A stretch of DNA of 64,000 bases from Nocardioides mesophilus (lineage in GTDB: Bacteria; Actinomycetota; Actinomycetes; Propionibacteriales; Nocardioidaceae), in assembly GCF_014395785.1 (NCBI RefSeq), contig NZ_CP060713.1, positions 2,136,501-2,200,500 on the forward strand, written 5' to 3'. How positions within the stretch are numbered: position 1 is the stretch's first letter; each line of letters begins with the position of its first letter. The notes under the pieces are model-generated. The model was given only the letters and a program-made list of their open reading frames with translations, had not been told where the DNA came from and searched no databases. Position numbers and translations under genes: made by a program. Shown here one piece after another: positions 40,612 through 50,906 of the stretch.

Positions 40612-42930
40612 TCAGCGGCAGAGCAGGACGTCGAGCAGCGCCACGGCGACGTGCTTGTCCAGCGGGTTGTTCTGGTTCCCACATTTCGGGGACTGCACAC
40701 ACGAGGGGCAGCCGGCGTCGCAGCGGCAGGAGGCGATCGCGTCCCGGGTGGCGGTGAGCCAGGGGCGGGCCGCGTGGAAACCCCGCTCGGCGAAGCCGGC
40801 GCCGCCGGGGTGGCCGTCGTAGACGAACACCGTGAGCTGCCCGGTGTCGGCGTGCAGCGCCGTCGACACCCCGCCGATGTCCCACCGGTCGCAGGTCGCG
40901 AACAGCGGCAGCAGGCCGATCGCCGCGTGCTCGGCGGCGTGCGCGGCCCCGGGGAGGTCGCGGGTGGCGAGGCCGGCCGCCTCGAGGGCCGCCGCGGGCA
41001 GCGTCCACCACACCGCACGGGTGTCCAGCACCCGTTCGGGAAGGTCCAGCGGCTCCTCGCCGAGCACCTCCCCGGAGGGCAGCCGCCGCCGGAGGAAGGA
41101 GACCACCTGGTGGGTCACCCGGACGCTCCCGTAGCTGACCCGGGCCGGTCCCCAGCCGACGTGCAGCTCCTCGGCGCTGATCTCGATGTCGGTGATCTCG
41201 CGCGCCGAGGTCGAGTAGTCGGGGTCGGACCGGGCCACCACCGCGACGTTCTCGTCGAGGTCGAGCGTGCCCACCAGGTAGGTCTCGCCCTGGTGCAGGT
41301 AGACCGCGCCGGCGTGCACCGTCCCGTGGGCCGAGGACTGGTCGACGGTGCCGAGCATCCGGCCGGTCGCCTCCTCGACGAGCCGCACCGGGCTGCCTCC
41401 GGACGAGCGGATGTCGGCGAGGTCGCTGGCGCGCCTGCGGTCGGTCCAGAACCAGCCGCGGGGCCGCCGCCGCAGCAGCCCCGCCGCGGTCAGCGCCTCC
41501 ACCCCGGCCTGCGCGCCCGGGCCGAACAGCTCGAGGTCGGCGGTCGTGAGCGGGATCTCCTCGGCGGCGGCGCACAGGTGCGGGCCCAGGACGTAGGGGT
41601 TGTCGGGGTCGAAGACGTTGGCCTCGACCGGCGGCCCGATCAGCATCTCCGGATGCGTCACCAGGTAGGTGTCGAGCGGGTCGTCGCGGGCGACCAGCAC
41701 CCCCAGCGCGTCCTGGCCGCCACGGCCGGCCCGGCCCACCTGCTGCCAGAGGGCGGCCCGGGTGCCCGGGAACCCGGCCATCAGCACCGCGTCGAGACCG
41801 GCCACGTCGATGCCGAGCTCCAGCGCGTTGGTGGCGGCCACGCCCAGCAGCGTCCCGTCGCGCAGCGAGCGCTCCAGCTCGCGCCGGTCCTCGGGGAGGT
41901 AGCCGCCCCGGTAGGCGGCCACCCGGTCAGCCAGGCCCGGCCCCACCTCGTCGAGCAGCCGCCGCGTCGTCATCGCGACCGACTCCGCACCACGGCGCGA
42001 CCGGACGAAGGCGAGGGTGCGCACCTGCTCGACGACCAGGTCGGTGAGCAGGTCGGCGACCTCGGCGGTGGCCGAGCGGCGCACCGGCGCGCCGTTCTCG
42101 CCGGCGTAGGCGGTGAACGGCGGCTCCCACAGGGCCAGCGCCACCTGGCCCCGGGCGGACCCGTCGTCGGTGACCGCGCTGACCTCGAGCCCGGTGAGCC
42201 GGGCTCCCGACACCTCCGGCTCGGCGACGGTGGCCGAGGCCAGCAGGAAGGTCGGCGAGGCGCCGTACGCCGCGCACACCCGGCGCAGCCGGCGCAGGAT
42301 CTGGGCGACGTGGGCGCCGAACACGCCGCGGTAGTGGTGGCACTCGTCGACGACGACGTAGCGCAGCGAGCCGAAGAACCGCGCCCACCGCGCATGGCCC
42401 GGCAGCAGCGACCGGTGCAGCATGTCGGGATTGGTCAGGACGTACTCCGCGTGGTCGCGGGCGAACTCCCGCTGCTCGCGTGGCGAGTCCCCGTCGTGGG
42501 TGGTGGCCGCCAGCCCCGGGACGCCCAGGCTGTGCAGGGAGCTCAGCTGGTCCTGGGCGAGGGCCTTGGTGGGGGAGAGGTAGAGCACCGTGGCGCCCCG
42601 CCGCCCGCCCGGACCCCGGGCCTCGAGGACCTCGGTCAGCGCCGGCATCAGGTAGCCCAACGACTTGCCCGAAGCGGTGCCGGTGGCCTGCACCACGTGC
42701 CGCCCGGCCCGGGCCAGCTCGGCGGCCTGGACCTGGTGGCTCCAGGGCAGCTCGATGCCGCGTGCCTGCCAGGCGGTGACCAGCTCGGGGGGCAGCCACT
42801 GCGGCCAGTCCGTCCGTCGTCCCGGGCGCGCCGGCAGCACCTCCAGGTGGGTCAACCGCTCGTCGTGGCCGCCGCGGGCAGCCAGCCGACGCACCAGCCC
42901 GGGCGCGTCGAGGACGGGGGTGGGGCTCAC
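40612..42930 (-). CDS. DEXH-box helicase with DUF1998 zinc domain (MrfA-like)
   Basis: This 772-residue superfamily 2 helicase has Walker A in QATGTASGKSLGY, VLTNPDM, the DEXH box VVVDECHHYRG, a motif III SAT (LLASATVAEPE) and motif VI QQVGRAGRGG. The C-terminal DUF1998 domain has a four-cysteine site in CRCDAGCPSCVQSPKC. Bacillus MrfA of this family repairs mitomycin C damage. It is syntenic with Rv3649. GTG 42930 is preferred over the longer frame. It is divergent from bldG. Confidence 0.9.
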   Translation of the reverse strand: MSPTPVLDAPGLVRRLAARGGHDERLTHLEVLPARPGRRTDWPQWLPPELVTAWQARGIELPWSHQVQAAELARAGRHVVQATGTASGKSLGYLMPALTEVLEARGPGGRRGATVLYLSPTKALAQDQLSSLHSLGVPGLAATTHDGDSPREQREFARDHAEYVLTNPDMLHRSLLPGHARWARFFGSLRYVVVDECHHYRGVFGAHVAQILRRLRRVCAAYGASPTFLLASATVAEPEVSGARLTGLEVSAVTDDGSARGQVALALWEPPFTAYAGENGAPVRRSATAEVADLLTDLVVEQVRTLAFVRSRRGAESVAMTTRRLLDEVGPGLADRVAAYRGGYLPEDRRELERSLRDGTLLGVAATNALELGIDVAGLDAVLMAGFPGTRAALWQQVGRAGRGGQDALGVLVARDDPLDTYLVTHPEMLIGPPVEANVFDPDNPYVLGPHLCAAAEEIPLTTADLELFGPGAQAGVEALTAAGLLRRRPRGWFWTDRRRASDLADIRSSGGSPVRLVEEATGRMLGTVDQSSAHGTVHAGAVYLHQGETYLVGTLDLDENVAVVARSDPDYSTSAREITDIEISAEELHVGWGPARVSYGSVRVTHQVVSFLRRRLPSGEVLGEEPLDLPERVLDTRAVWWTLPAAALEAAGLATRDLPGAAHAAEHAAIGLLPLFATCDRWDIGGVSTALHADTGQLTVFVYDGHPGGAGFAERGFHAARPWLTATRDAIASCRCDAGCPSCVQSPKCGNQNNPLDKHVAVALLDVLLCR

Positions 42931-43031
42931 TCCAGAAGTCTCGCAAACGCCTCCCCCCGGATGCCCCGGCGCCGTTGTCGCGGGCTCGTCGCGGGCCTCC
43001 ACGGGGCGGTGCTGACGCGCAGGATCTGCCA

Positions 43032-43049
43032 GTGCATGATTGAATGCAC
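43032..43049. promoter_or_regulatory. 18-bp inverted repeat upstream of bldG
   Basis: GTGCAT (43032-43037) and ATGCAC (43044-43049) form a perfect inverted repeat with the spacer GATTGA. It lies 58 nt before the bldG GTG in the helicase/bldG divergent region. It is poorer in GC than the surrounding DNA and is a good operator candidate. Confidence 0.5.
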
Positions 43050-43106
43050 CGAGGCGGCTTCCGGGGGCCTCTGAACCGACCAGTCGAATCGACGAGGGAG
43101 TACGGC

Positions 43107-43445
43107 GTGGACCTGTCACTTGAGACGCGCCACGAGGATGGGCACACCATCATCGAGGTGGGCGGCGAGATCGACGTCTACACCGCACCCAAGCTGCGCG
43201 ACAAGATCACCGAGCTCGTCGGGAACGGCGAGTACAACCTCGTCATCGACATGGAGAAGGTCGACTTCCTCGACTCCACCGGTCTCGGTGTCCTGGTCGG
43301 CGGGCTGAAGAAGGTCCGCGCCCACGACGGGTCGATGCGCCTGATCTGCAACCAGGAGCGCCTGCTCAAGATCTTCCGGATCACCGGGCTGGCCAAGGTG
43401 TTCGTGATCCACGCCTCGCAGGCCGACGCCCTCGCCGAGCACTGA
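43107..43445 (+). CDS. bldG: anti-sigma factor antagonist BldG (STAS domain)
   Basis: This 112-residue STAS protein has the phosphorylatable serine Ser57 in [18 protein letters not shown], the same residue number as in Streptomyces BldG. The rest ([20 protein letters not shown]) is typical of SpoIIAA-like antagonists. BldG controls anti-sigma factors that govern development and stress. The start is GTG 43107 after GGGAG. It is followed 4 nt later by an anti-sigma-type ATPase gene and divergent from the helicase, the same arrangement as SCO3549/SCO3548. Confidence 0.92.
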   Translation: MDLSLETRHEDGHTIIEVGGEIDVYTAPKLRDKITELVGNGEYNLVIDMEKVDFLDSTGLGVLVGGLKKVRAHDGSMRLICNQERLLKIFRITGLAKVFVIHASQADALAEH

Positions 43446-43449
43446 CGGC

Positions 43450-43860
43450 GTGGCCACCGACGTGGCCCGGTCGACGGGCATCACGGTCTCGATCGCCCGC
43501 GACCCCGCGCTGGTGCGCACCGTCCGGCTCGTCGCCGCCGCTGTCGCCCGCCGCGCCAGCCAGGACGAGGAGTTCGTCGAAGAGGTCCGGCTCGCCGTCG
43601 GCGAGGCCTGTGCGCTGATGGTCGGCAACGACCCGAAGGCCGCCACCGGTCTGGACACGCCGGTGACCATCACGCTCTCCCTCGACGACCGGCTGCGCGT
43701 GGACGTCGAGTCCGACGCCGTCGTGGCCCGCGACGACTCCGGCTCCGGGGACGTCGACGGGGTCGAGCCGTGGGCGCTGCTGCGGGGGCTGATCGACGAC
43801 CTCGAGCTCACCGAGGACGGCGCGCACACCATGCTCTCGATGTCCTGGTCCCTGTCCTGA
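43450..43860 (+). CDS. anti-sigma factor-like ATP-binding protein (partner of BldG)
   Basis: This 136-residue protein has the HATPase_c_2 fold of RsbW/SpoIIAB-like anti-sigma kinases. The N-box is in EEVRLAVGEACALMV. The G1 region is weak, as the middle contains an acidic Gly/Asp insert (RDDSGSGDVDGVEP) in place of a clear DxGxG. Kinase activity is therefore uncertain. It is syntenic with SCO3548. The start is GTG 43450. Confidence 0.83.
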   Translation: MATDVARSTGITVSIARDPALVRTVRLVAAAVARRASQDEEFVEEVRLAVGEACALMVGNDPKAATGLDTPVTITLSLDDRLRVDVESDAVVARDDSGSGDVDGVEPWALLRGLIDDLELTEDGAHTMLSMSWSLS

Positions 43861-44073
43861 CCCCGGCCTGATCTCCGGCGCCGTGAGGCGCTGTCGAGAA
43901 ATGTGTGCCACGCCACACCTCGCGCCACCCCAATGAAGTGACGCGTCAGTAGACTCCCGCTCACCAACGCGTGCGTGAGGGCGGTCACAGACCGCTCGTT
44001 CCGGCTCCTTCTGACTTGGGTGCACGCGCTCGAAAGACGAGGGGCGTCTGAGCGCCCAAACGGAGGAGGACAT
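43861..44073 (+). promoter_or_regulatory. leader region of the H+-pyrophosphatase gene
   Basis: The 213-nt gap has no gene. It contains the palindrome GCGGTC-ACA-GACCGC (43981-43995) and a small hairpin GGGCG/CGCCC (44042-44057) just before a strong GGAGGAGG ribosome-binding site (44062-44069). It also holds a lone -10-like TAGACT near 43951. It may carry the promoter and a structured 5' untranslated region. Confidence 0.35.
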
Positions 44074-46371
<2,298 letters not shown>

Positions 46372-46410
46372 TCGACCGGCACCACCCAGCACGATCCGGC
46401 ACGACCCAGC

Positions 46411-46453
46411 AAGGGGCCGCCCGACGCCGTACCCCGGCCCCGGGCGGGCCCTT
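46411..46453 (+). terminator. terminator hairpin after hppA
   Basis: AAGGGGCCGCCCG (46411-46423) pairs with CGGGCGGGCCCTT (46441-46453) at 12 of 13 positions. It lies 39 nt after the hppA stop. It is strong and lacks a long U-run. Confidence 0.75.
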
Positions 46454-46499
46454 CGCCGTCCCGTCGGCGCGGTCGGGAGCGTGCGCGCGACGAACTAGG

Positions 46500-48020
46500 G
46501 TGAGCGGCGTGGACGACCCAGCTGCGGACCTGCTCGCCCCCGACGTCGTACGCCGGCTCGCCGAGGCGCTGCGGGCCGCCGGGTTCGGCTACGACGCCGT
46601 CGCCGGGCTGCTCGGCCCGGTGGCCCACGCCGCGCTGTCGCGCAACGAGACCACTCCCGGCCTGCGGGCCACCACGGGTGGCTCGCCGCTCGCGACGCTG
46701 ACCCGGCTGTGGCCGCTGCAGGCGACGGTCGCGGTCGCGGACGCCGAGCGCGCGCTGCCCGGCCTCGTCGACGACCTGTGCCGGGCCGGGCTGCTCGAGC
46801 GCAGCGTCGGCGAGGTCAGGGCCCGGGTCGACCTGCGTCCCTACGCCGACGACAGCCGGGACTGGTGGGTGGTCAGCGACCTCACGCCCGGCCTGGACGG
46901 CGCCGGCGTCCGGGTCTCGGCCGACCACGTCCTCGGGATCAGCTCCGCCTCCTCCTCGCTGGCCCAGCTGACCGTCCGCGAGCCCGTGCTCCGGGCCCTC
47001 GACCTGGGCACCGGCTGCGGCGTGCAGGCGCTCCACCTCGCCGAGCACGCCCGCGAGATCGTGGCCACCGACGTGAACCAGCGGGCGCTGGCGATGACCC
47101 GGCTCAACGCCGCCCTCAACGACGTGCAGGTCGACGTCCGCCCCGGCAGCCTCTACGAGCCGGTGGCCGGCGAGCTGTTCGACCTGGTCGTCACCAACCC
47201 GCCGTTCGTGGTCTCCCCGGCCACCGGCGAGCGGCTGGTCTACCGCGACTCCGGCCTGCCGGGCGACGAGATGGTCCGCCGGGTGGTCACCCAGGCCCCG
47301 CGGCACCTCGCCCCCGGCGGGATCGCCCAGGTGCTGGCCAACTGGGTGCACCGGCGCGGCGAGCCCTGGCAGGAGCGCATCGAGGGCTGGCTGGCCGGCA
47401 CCGGTGTCGACGCGTGGGTGGTGCAGCGTGAGGTCGCGGACCCGGCGGCGTACGTCGAGCTGTGGCTCAAGGACGCGGGCCTGCACGGCGCCGCGGACTA
47501 CCTGCGCCGCTACGACACCTGGCTGTCGTGGTTCGAGGAGCAGGGCATCGAGGGGATCGGCTTCGGCTGGCTGCACCTGCGCCGGCCCGCGACCGACCGG
47601 GAGCCGGTGCGGCACCTGGAGGAGTGGCCCTACGAGGTCGAGCAGCCGCTCGGCGCCGAGGTGGCCGACCGGTTCCGGCGCGGCGACCGGCTGCGCGATC
47701 TCGGCACGGACGAGGGGCTGCTGGCCGCCCGGCTCGTCGTGCGCGCCGACGTCCGCGAGGAGACCGCCGGCCGCCCCGGGCAGGCCGACCCGGAGACGAT
47801 CGTGCTGCGCCAGCAGCGGGGGATGCGCCGGGCGCACCAGGCCGACACCGTCCTCGCCGGGCTGGTCGGCGCCTGCGACGGCGAGCTGACGCTCGGGCAG
47901 ATCCTGGACGCGCTCGCCACCCTGCTCGACCACGACGCGGCGATGCTGCGGGAGGGGTACCTCGACGAGGTCCGCGGGCTGGTCGCCGACGGGTTCCTCG
48001 AGGTGGCGCTGCCGGGTTAG
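46500..48020 (+). CDS. class I SAM-dependent methyltransferase (RsmC/HemK-like)
   Basis: This 506-residue protein has an N-terminal helical region, a SAM-binding motif ALDLGTGCGVQALHL near 165 and NPPF in DLVVTNPPFVVSP. Such enzymes methylate base or glutamine nitrogen. The last ~150 residues form an added domain, as in the topA-linked actinobacterial methyltransferases (SCO3545 type). The start is GTG 46500 or GTG 46509; both fit. The target is unknown, with rRNA or a translation protein possible. Confidence 0.83.
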   Translation: MSGVDDPAADLLAPDVVRRLAEALRAAGFGYDAVAGLLGPVAHAALSRNETTPGLRATTGGSPLATLTRLWPLQATVAVADAERALPGLVDDLCRAGLLERSVGEVRARVDLRPYADDSRDWWVVSDLTPGLDGAGVRVSADHVLGISSASSSLAQLTVREPVLRALDLGTGCGVQALHLAEHAREIVATDVNQRALAMTRLNAALNDVQVDVRPGSLYEPVAGELFDLVVTNPPFVVSPATGERLVYRDSGLPGDEMVRRVVTQAPRHLAPGGIAQVLANWVHRRGEPWQERIEGWLAGTGVDAWVVQREVADPAAYVELWLKDAGLHGAADYLRRYDTWLSWFEEQGIEGIGFGWLHLRRPATDREPVRHLEEWPYEVEQPLGAEVADRFRRGDRLRDLGTDEGLLAARLVVRADVREETAGRPGQADPETIVLRQQRGMRRAHQADTVLAGLVGACDGELTLGQILDALATLLDHDAAMLREGYLDEVRGLVADGFLEVALPG

Positions 48021-48146
48021 GCCGGGGACCGCCGTACTCTCGTGAGCAGTCCGTGCTGCGGGGAGCGGACGGCGCCGTTGACAGGGAGCGTTACCGTGTC
48101 TGGCGCGGAAGCAGACCCGCACCGACCCCGAGGGAGCACATCACAC

Positions 48147-50834
48147 GTGGCAGGCAAGAACGGAACCGGGAGCAAGCTCGTCATCGTCGAGTCGCCGGCC
48201 AAGGCGAAGACGATCGCGGGCTACCTCGGCAACGGCTACGTGGTCGAGTCGAGCATCGGGCACATCCGCGACCTGCCGCAGAGCGCCGCGGACGTCCCGG
48301 CCAAGATCAAGGGCGAGCCGTGGGCCCGGCTCGGGGTCGACGTCGACCACGACTTCACCCCCTACTACGTGGTCTCCCGCGACAAGAAGTCGCACATGAC
48401 CAAGCTCAAGGGCCTGCTCAAGGACGCCGACGAGCTCTTCCTCGCCACCGACGAGGACCGCGAGGGCGAGGCCATCGCCTGGCACCTCCTCGACGAGCTG
48501 AAGCCCAAGGTGCCGGTGCACCGGATGGTCTTCCACGAGATCACCAAGCCCGCCATCCTGGCCGCGGTCGAGAACCCCCGCCAGATCGACATGGACCTCG
48601 TCGAGGCGCAGGAGGCCCGCCGGATCCTGGACCGCCTGTACGGCTACGAGGTCTCCCCGGTGCTGTGGAAGAAGGTCATGTCCGGCCTCTCCGCGGGCCG
48701 GGTCCAGTCCGTGGCCACCCGGCTGGTCGTGGACAAGGAGCGCGAGCGGATGGCGTTCCGCAGCGCGTCCTACTGGGACCTCGAGGGCACCTTCGACGCC
48801 GGCGCCAAGCACGAGGACCGGATGTTCCCGGCCAAGCTGCACTCGGTCGACGGCGCCCGCGTGGCCCGCGGGTCCGACTTCACCCAGCAGGGCGTGCTCA
48901 AGGACGGCAGCAACGTCGTGCACCTCGACCGCAACCGGGCGCAGGCCCTGGCCGGGGCGCTCGAGGAGGCCACCTTCGAGATCCGCTCGGTGGAGGCCAA
49001 GCCCTACACCCGGCGGCCCTACGCGCCGTTCCGCACCACCACGCTGCAGCAGGAGGCCTCGCGCAAGCTCGGCTTCGGCGCCTCGCGCACCATGCAGGTC
49101 GCGCAGCGGCTCTACGAGAACGGCTTCATCACCTACATGCGCACCGACTCCACGACGCTTTCGGAGTCCGCGGTCGCCGCGGCCCGCGAGCAGGCGCGTG
49201 AGCTGTACGGCGCGGAGTACGTCCCGGACAAGCCGCGCACCTACGCCTCGAAGGTGAAGAACGCCCAGGAGGCGCACGAGGCGATCCGGCCCGCGGGGGA
49301 GAGCTTCCGCACCCCGGCGCAGACCGGCCTGACCGGCGAGCAGTTCCGGCTCTACGAGCTGATCTGGATGCGCACCGTCGCCTCGCAGATGAAGGACGCC
49401 GAGGGCCGCAGCGTCACCGTCCGGCTCGGCGGCGGCGCCGCCACCGGCGAGGACGTGGTGTTCTCCGCCTCCGGCCGGGTGCTCACCTTCCACGGCTTCC
49501 TCAAGGCGTACGTCGAGGGCCGCGACGACGAGGGCGACCCGGAGGGCGGCGGCCCCGACGACCGCGAGACCCGGCTGCCCGCCGTCGCAGAGGGCGACGC
49601 CGTGACCGCGGCGACCCTGCAGGCGGCCGGCCACGAGACGAAGCCGCCGGCGCGCTACACCGAGGCCACGCTGGTGCGCGAGCTCGAGGAGCGCGAGATC
49701 GGCCGGCCGTCGACGTACGCCTCGATCATCGGCACGATCCTCAACCGCGGCTACGTGTACAAGAAGGGCACCGCGCTGGTGCCGGCCTGGCTGGCCTTCT
49801 CGGTGATCCGGCTGCTCGAGGAGCACTTCTCCCGGCTGGTGTCCTACGAGTTCACCGCGAGCATGGAGGACGTCCTCGACGAGATCGCCGGGGGGCGCCG
49901 CGACCGCAACAGCGAGCTGGCGGCGTTCTACTTCGGCGACGCCGACGTGGAGGGCCTGAAGAAGCTCGTCGGCGAGCTCGGCGACATCGACGCCCGCGAG
50001 CTGGCGACGTTCCCGATCGTGGACGGGATCGACCTGCGCGTGGGCCGCTACGGTCCCTACATCGAGACCCCCGACGGGACCCGCGCGAACGTCCCCGAGG
50101 ACCTGCCGCCCGACGAGCTGACCGAGGCCAAGGCCCGGGAGCTGCTGGAGAACCCGGCGGGCGAGGAGGCCCGGCTGGGCCAGGACCCGGAGAGCGGCCT
50201 GGAGATCGTGGCGAAGAACGGCCGCTTCGGTCCCTACGTGACCGAGGTGCTGCCCGAGGACGCCCCGAAGTCGCGCAGGCCGCGCACCTCGTCGCTGTTC
50301 AAGTCGATGAACCTCGACACGATCACCCTCGACGACGCGCTCCGGCTGCTGACCCTGCCGCGGGTGGTCGGCGCCGACCCCGAGAGCGGCGACGAGATCA
50401 CCGCCCAGAACGGCCGCTACGGGCCGTACCTGAAGAAGGGCACCGACTCCCGGTCGATCGACGCCGAGGAGAAGCTGCTGACCATCACGCTCGAGGAGGC
50501 GCTGGCGATCTACGCCCAGCCCAAGCAGCGTGGCCGGGCAGCGGCCGACCCGGGCCGCGAGCTCGGTGACGACCCGGTCAGCGGCGCCAAGGTGACGGTC
50601 AAGAGCGGTCGGTTCGGCCACTACGTCACCGACGGTGAGTACAACGCGACCCTGCGCGACGGCGACGACGAGAAGACGGTGACGCTCGAGCGGGCCGCCG
50701 AGCTGCTCGCGGAGCGGCGCGCCAAGGGTCCGGCCAAGAAGGCGGCGAAGAAGGGCGCCAAGAAGGCCGCCAAGAAGTCGCCGGCGAAGAAGACGGCCAA
50801 GAAGGCCGCCGTGAAGAAGACCGCCGCCAAGTGA
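48147..50834 (+). CDS. topA: DNA topoisomerase I
   Basis: This 895-residue type IA topoisomerase relaxes negative supercoils. A TOPRIM domain begins KLVIVESPAKAKTIAGYLG, with acidic residues later in ATDEDREGEAIAWHL. The catalytic tyrosine is Y330 in ITYMRTDSTTLSE. The C-terminal repeats (RFGPYVTE, RYGPYLKK, RFGHYVTD) replace zinc fingers, and the tail is Lys/Ala-rich (AKKAAKKSPAKKTAKKAAVK) as in actinobacterial TopA. GTG 48147 is preferred because it starts the conserved domain; the frame is open back to 48042. Confidence 0.97.
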   Translation: MAGKNGTGSKLVIVESPAKAKTIAGYLGNGYVVESSIGHIRDLPQSAADVPAKIKGEPWARLGVDVDHDFTPYYVVSRDKKSHMTKLKGLLKDADELFLATDEDREGEAIAWHLLDELKPKVPVHRMVFHEITKPAILAAVENPRQIDMDLVEAQEARRILDRLYGYEVSPVLWKKVMSGLSAGRVQSVATRLVVDKERERMAFRSASYWDLEGTFDAGAKHEDRMFPAKLHSVDGARVARGSDFTQQGVLKDGSNVVHLDRNRAQALAGALEEATFEIRSVEAKPYTRRPYAPFRTTTLQQEASRKLGFGASRTMQVAQRLYENGFITYMRTDSTTLSESAVAAAREQARELYGAEYVPDKPRTYASKVKNAQEAHEAIRPAGESFRTPAQTGLTGEQFRLYELIWMRTVASQMKDAEGRSVTVRLGGGAATGEDVVFSASGRVLTFHGFLKAYVEGRDDEGDPEGGGPDDRETRLPAVAEGDAVTAATLQAAGHETKPPARYTEATLVRELEEREIGRPSTYASIIGTILNRGYVYKKGTALVPAWLAFSVIRLLEEHFSRLVSYEFTASMEDVLDEIAGGRRDRNSELAAFYFGDADVEGLKKLVGELGDIDARELATFPIVDGIDLRVGRYGPYIETPDGTRANVPEDLPPDELTEAKARELLENPAGEEARLGQDPESGLEIVAKNGRFGPYVTEVLPEDAPKSRRPRTSSLFKSMNLDTITLDDALRLLTLPRVVGADPESGDEITAQNGRYGPYLKKGTDSRSIDAEEKLLTITLEEALAIYAQPKQRGRAAADPGRELGDDPVSGAKVTVKSGRFGHYVTDGEYNATLRDGDDEKTVTLERAAELLAERRAKGPAKKAAKKGAKKAAKKSPAKKTAKKAAVKKTAAK

Positions 50835-50836
50835 CG

Positions 50837-50865
50837 CCGCGCGGCGGGCGCCGCCCGCGGCGCGG
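50837..50865 (+). terminator. terminator hairpin after topA
   Basis: CCGCGCGGCGGGC (50837-50849) pairs with GCCCGCGGCGCGG (50853-50865) at 12 of 13 positions around a 3-nt loop. It begins 3 nt after the topA stop. Confidence 0.7.
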
Positions 50866-50906
50866 GGTCGACGCTCTCCGGGACCGGTCGCTGCGGTGAC
50901 CGTAGG

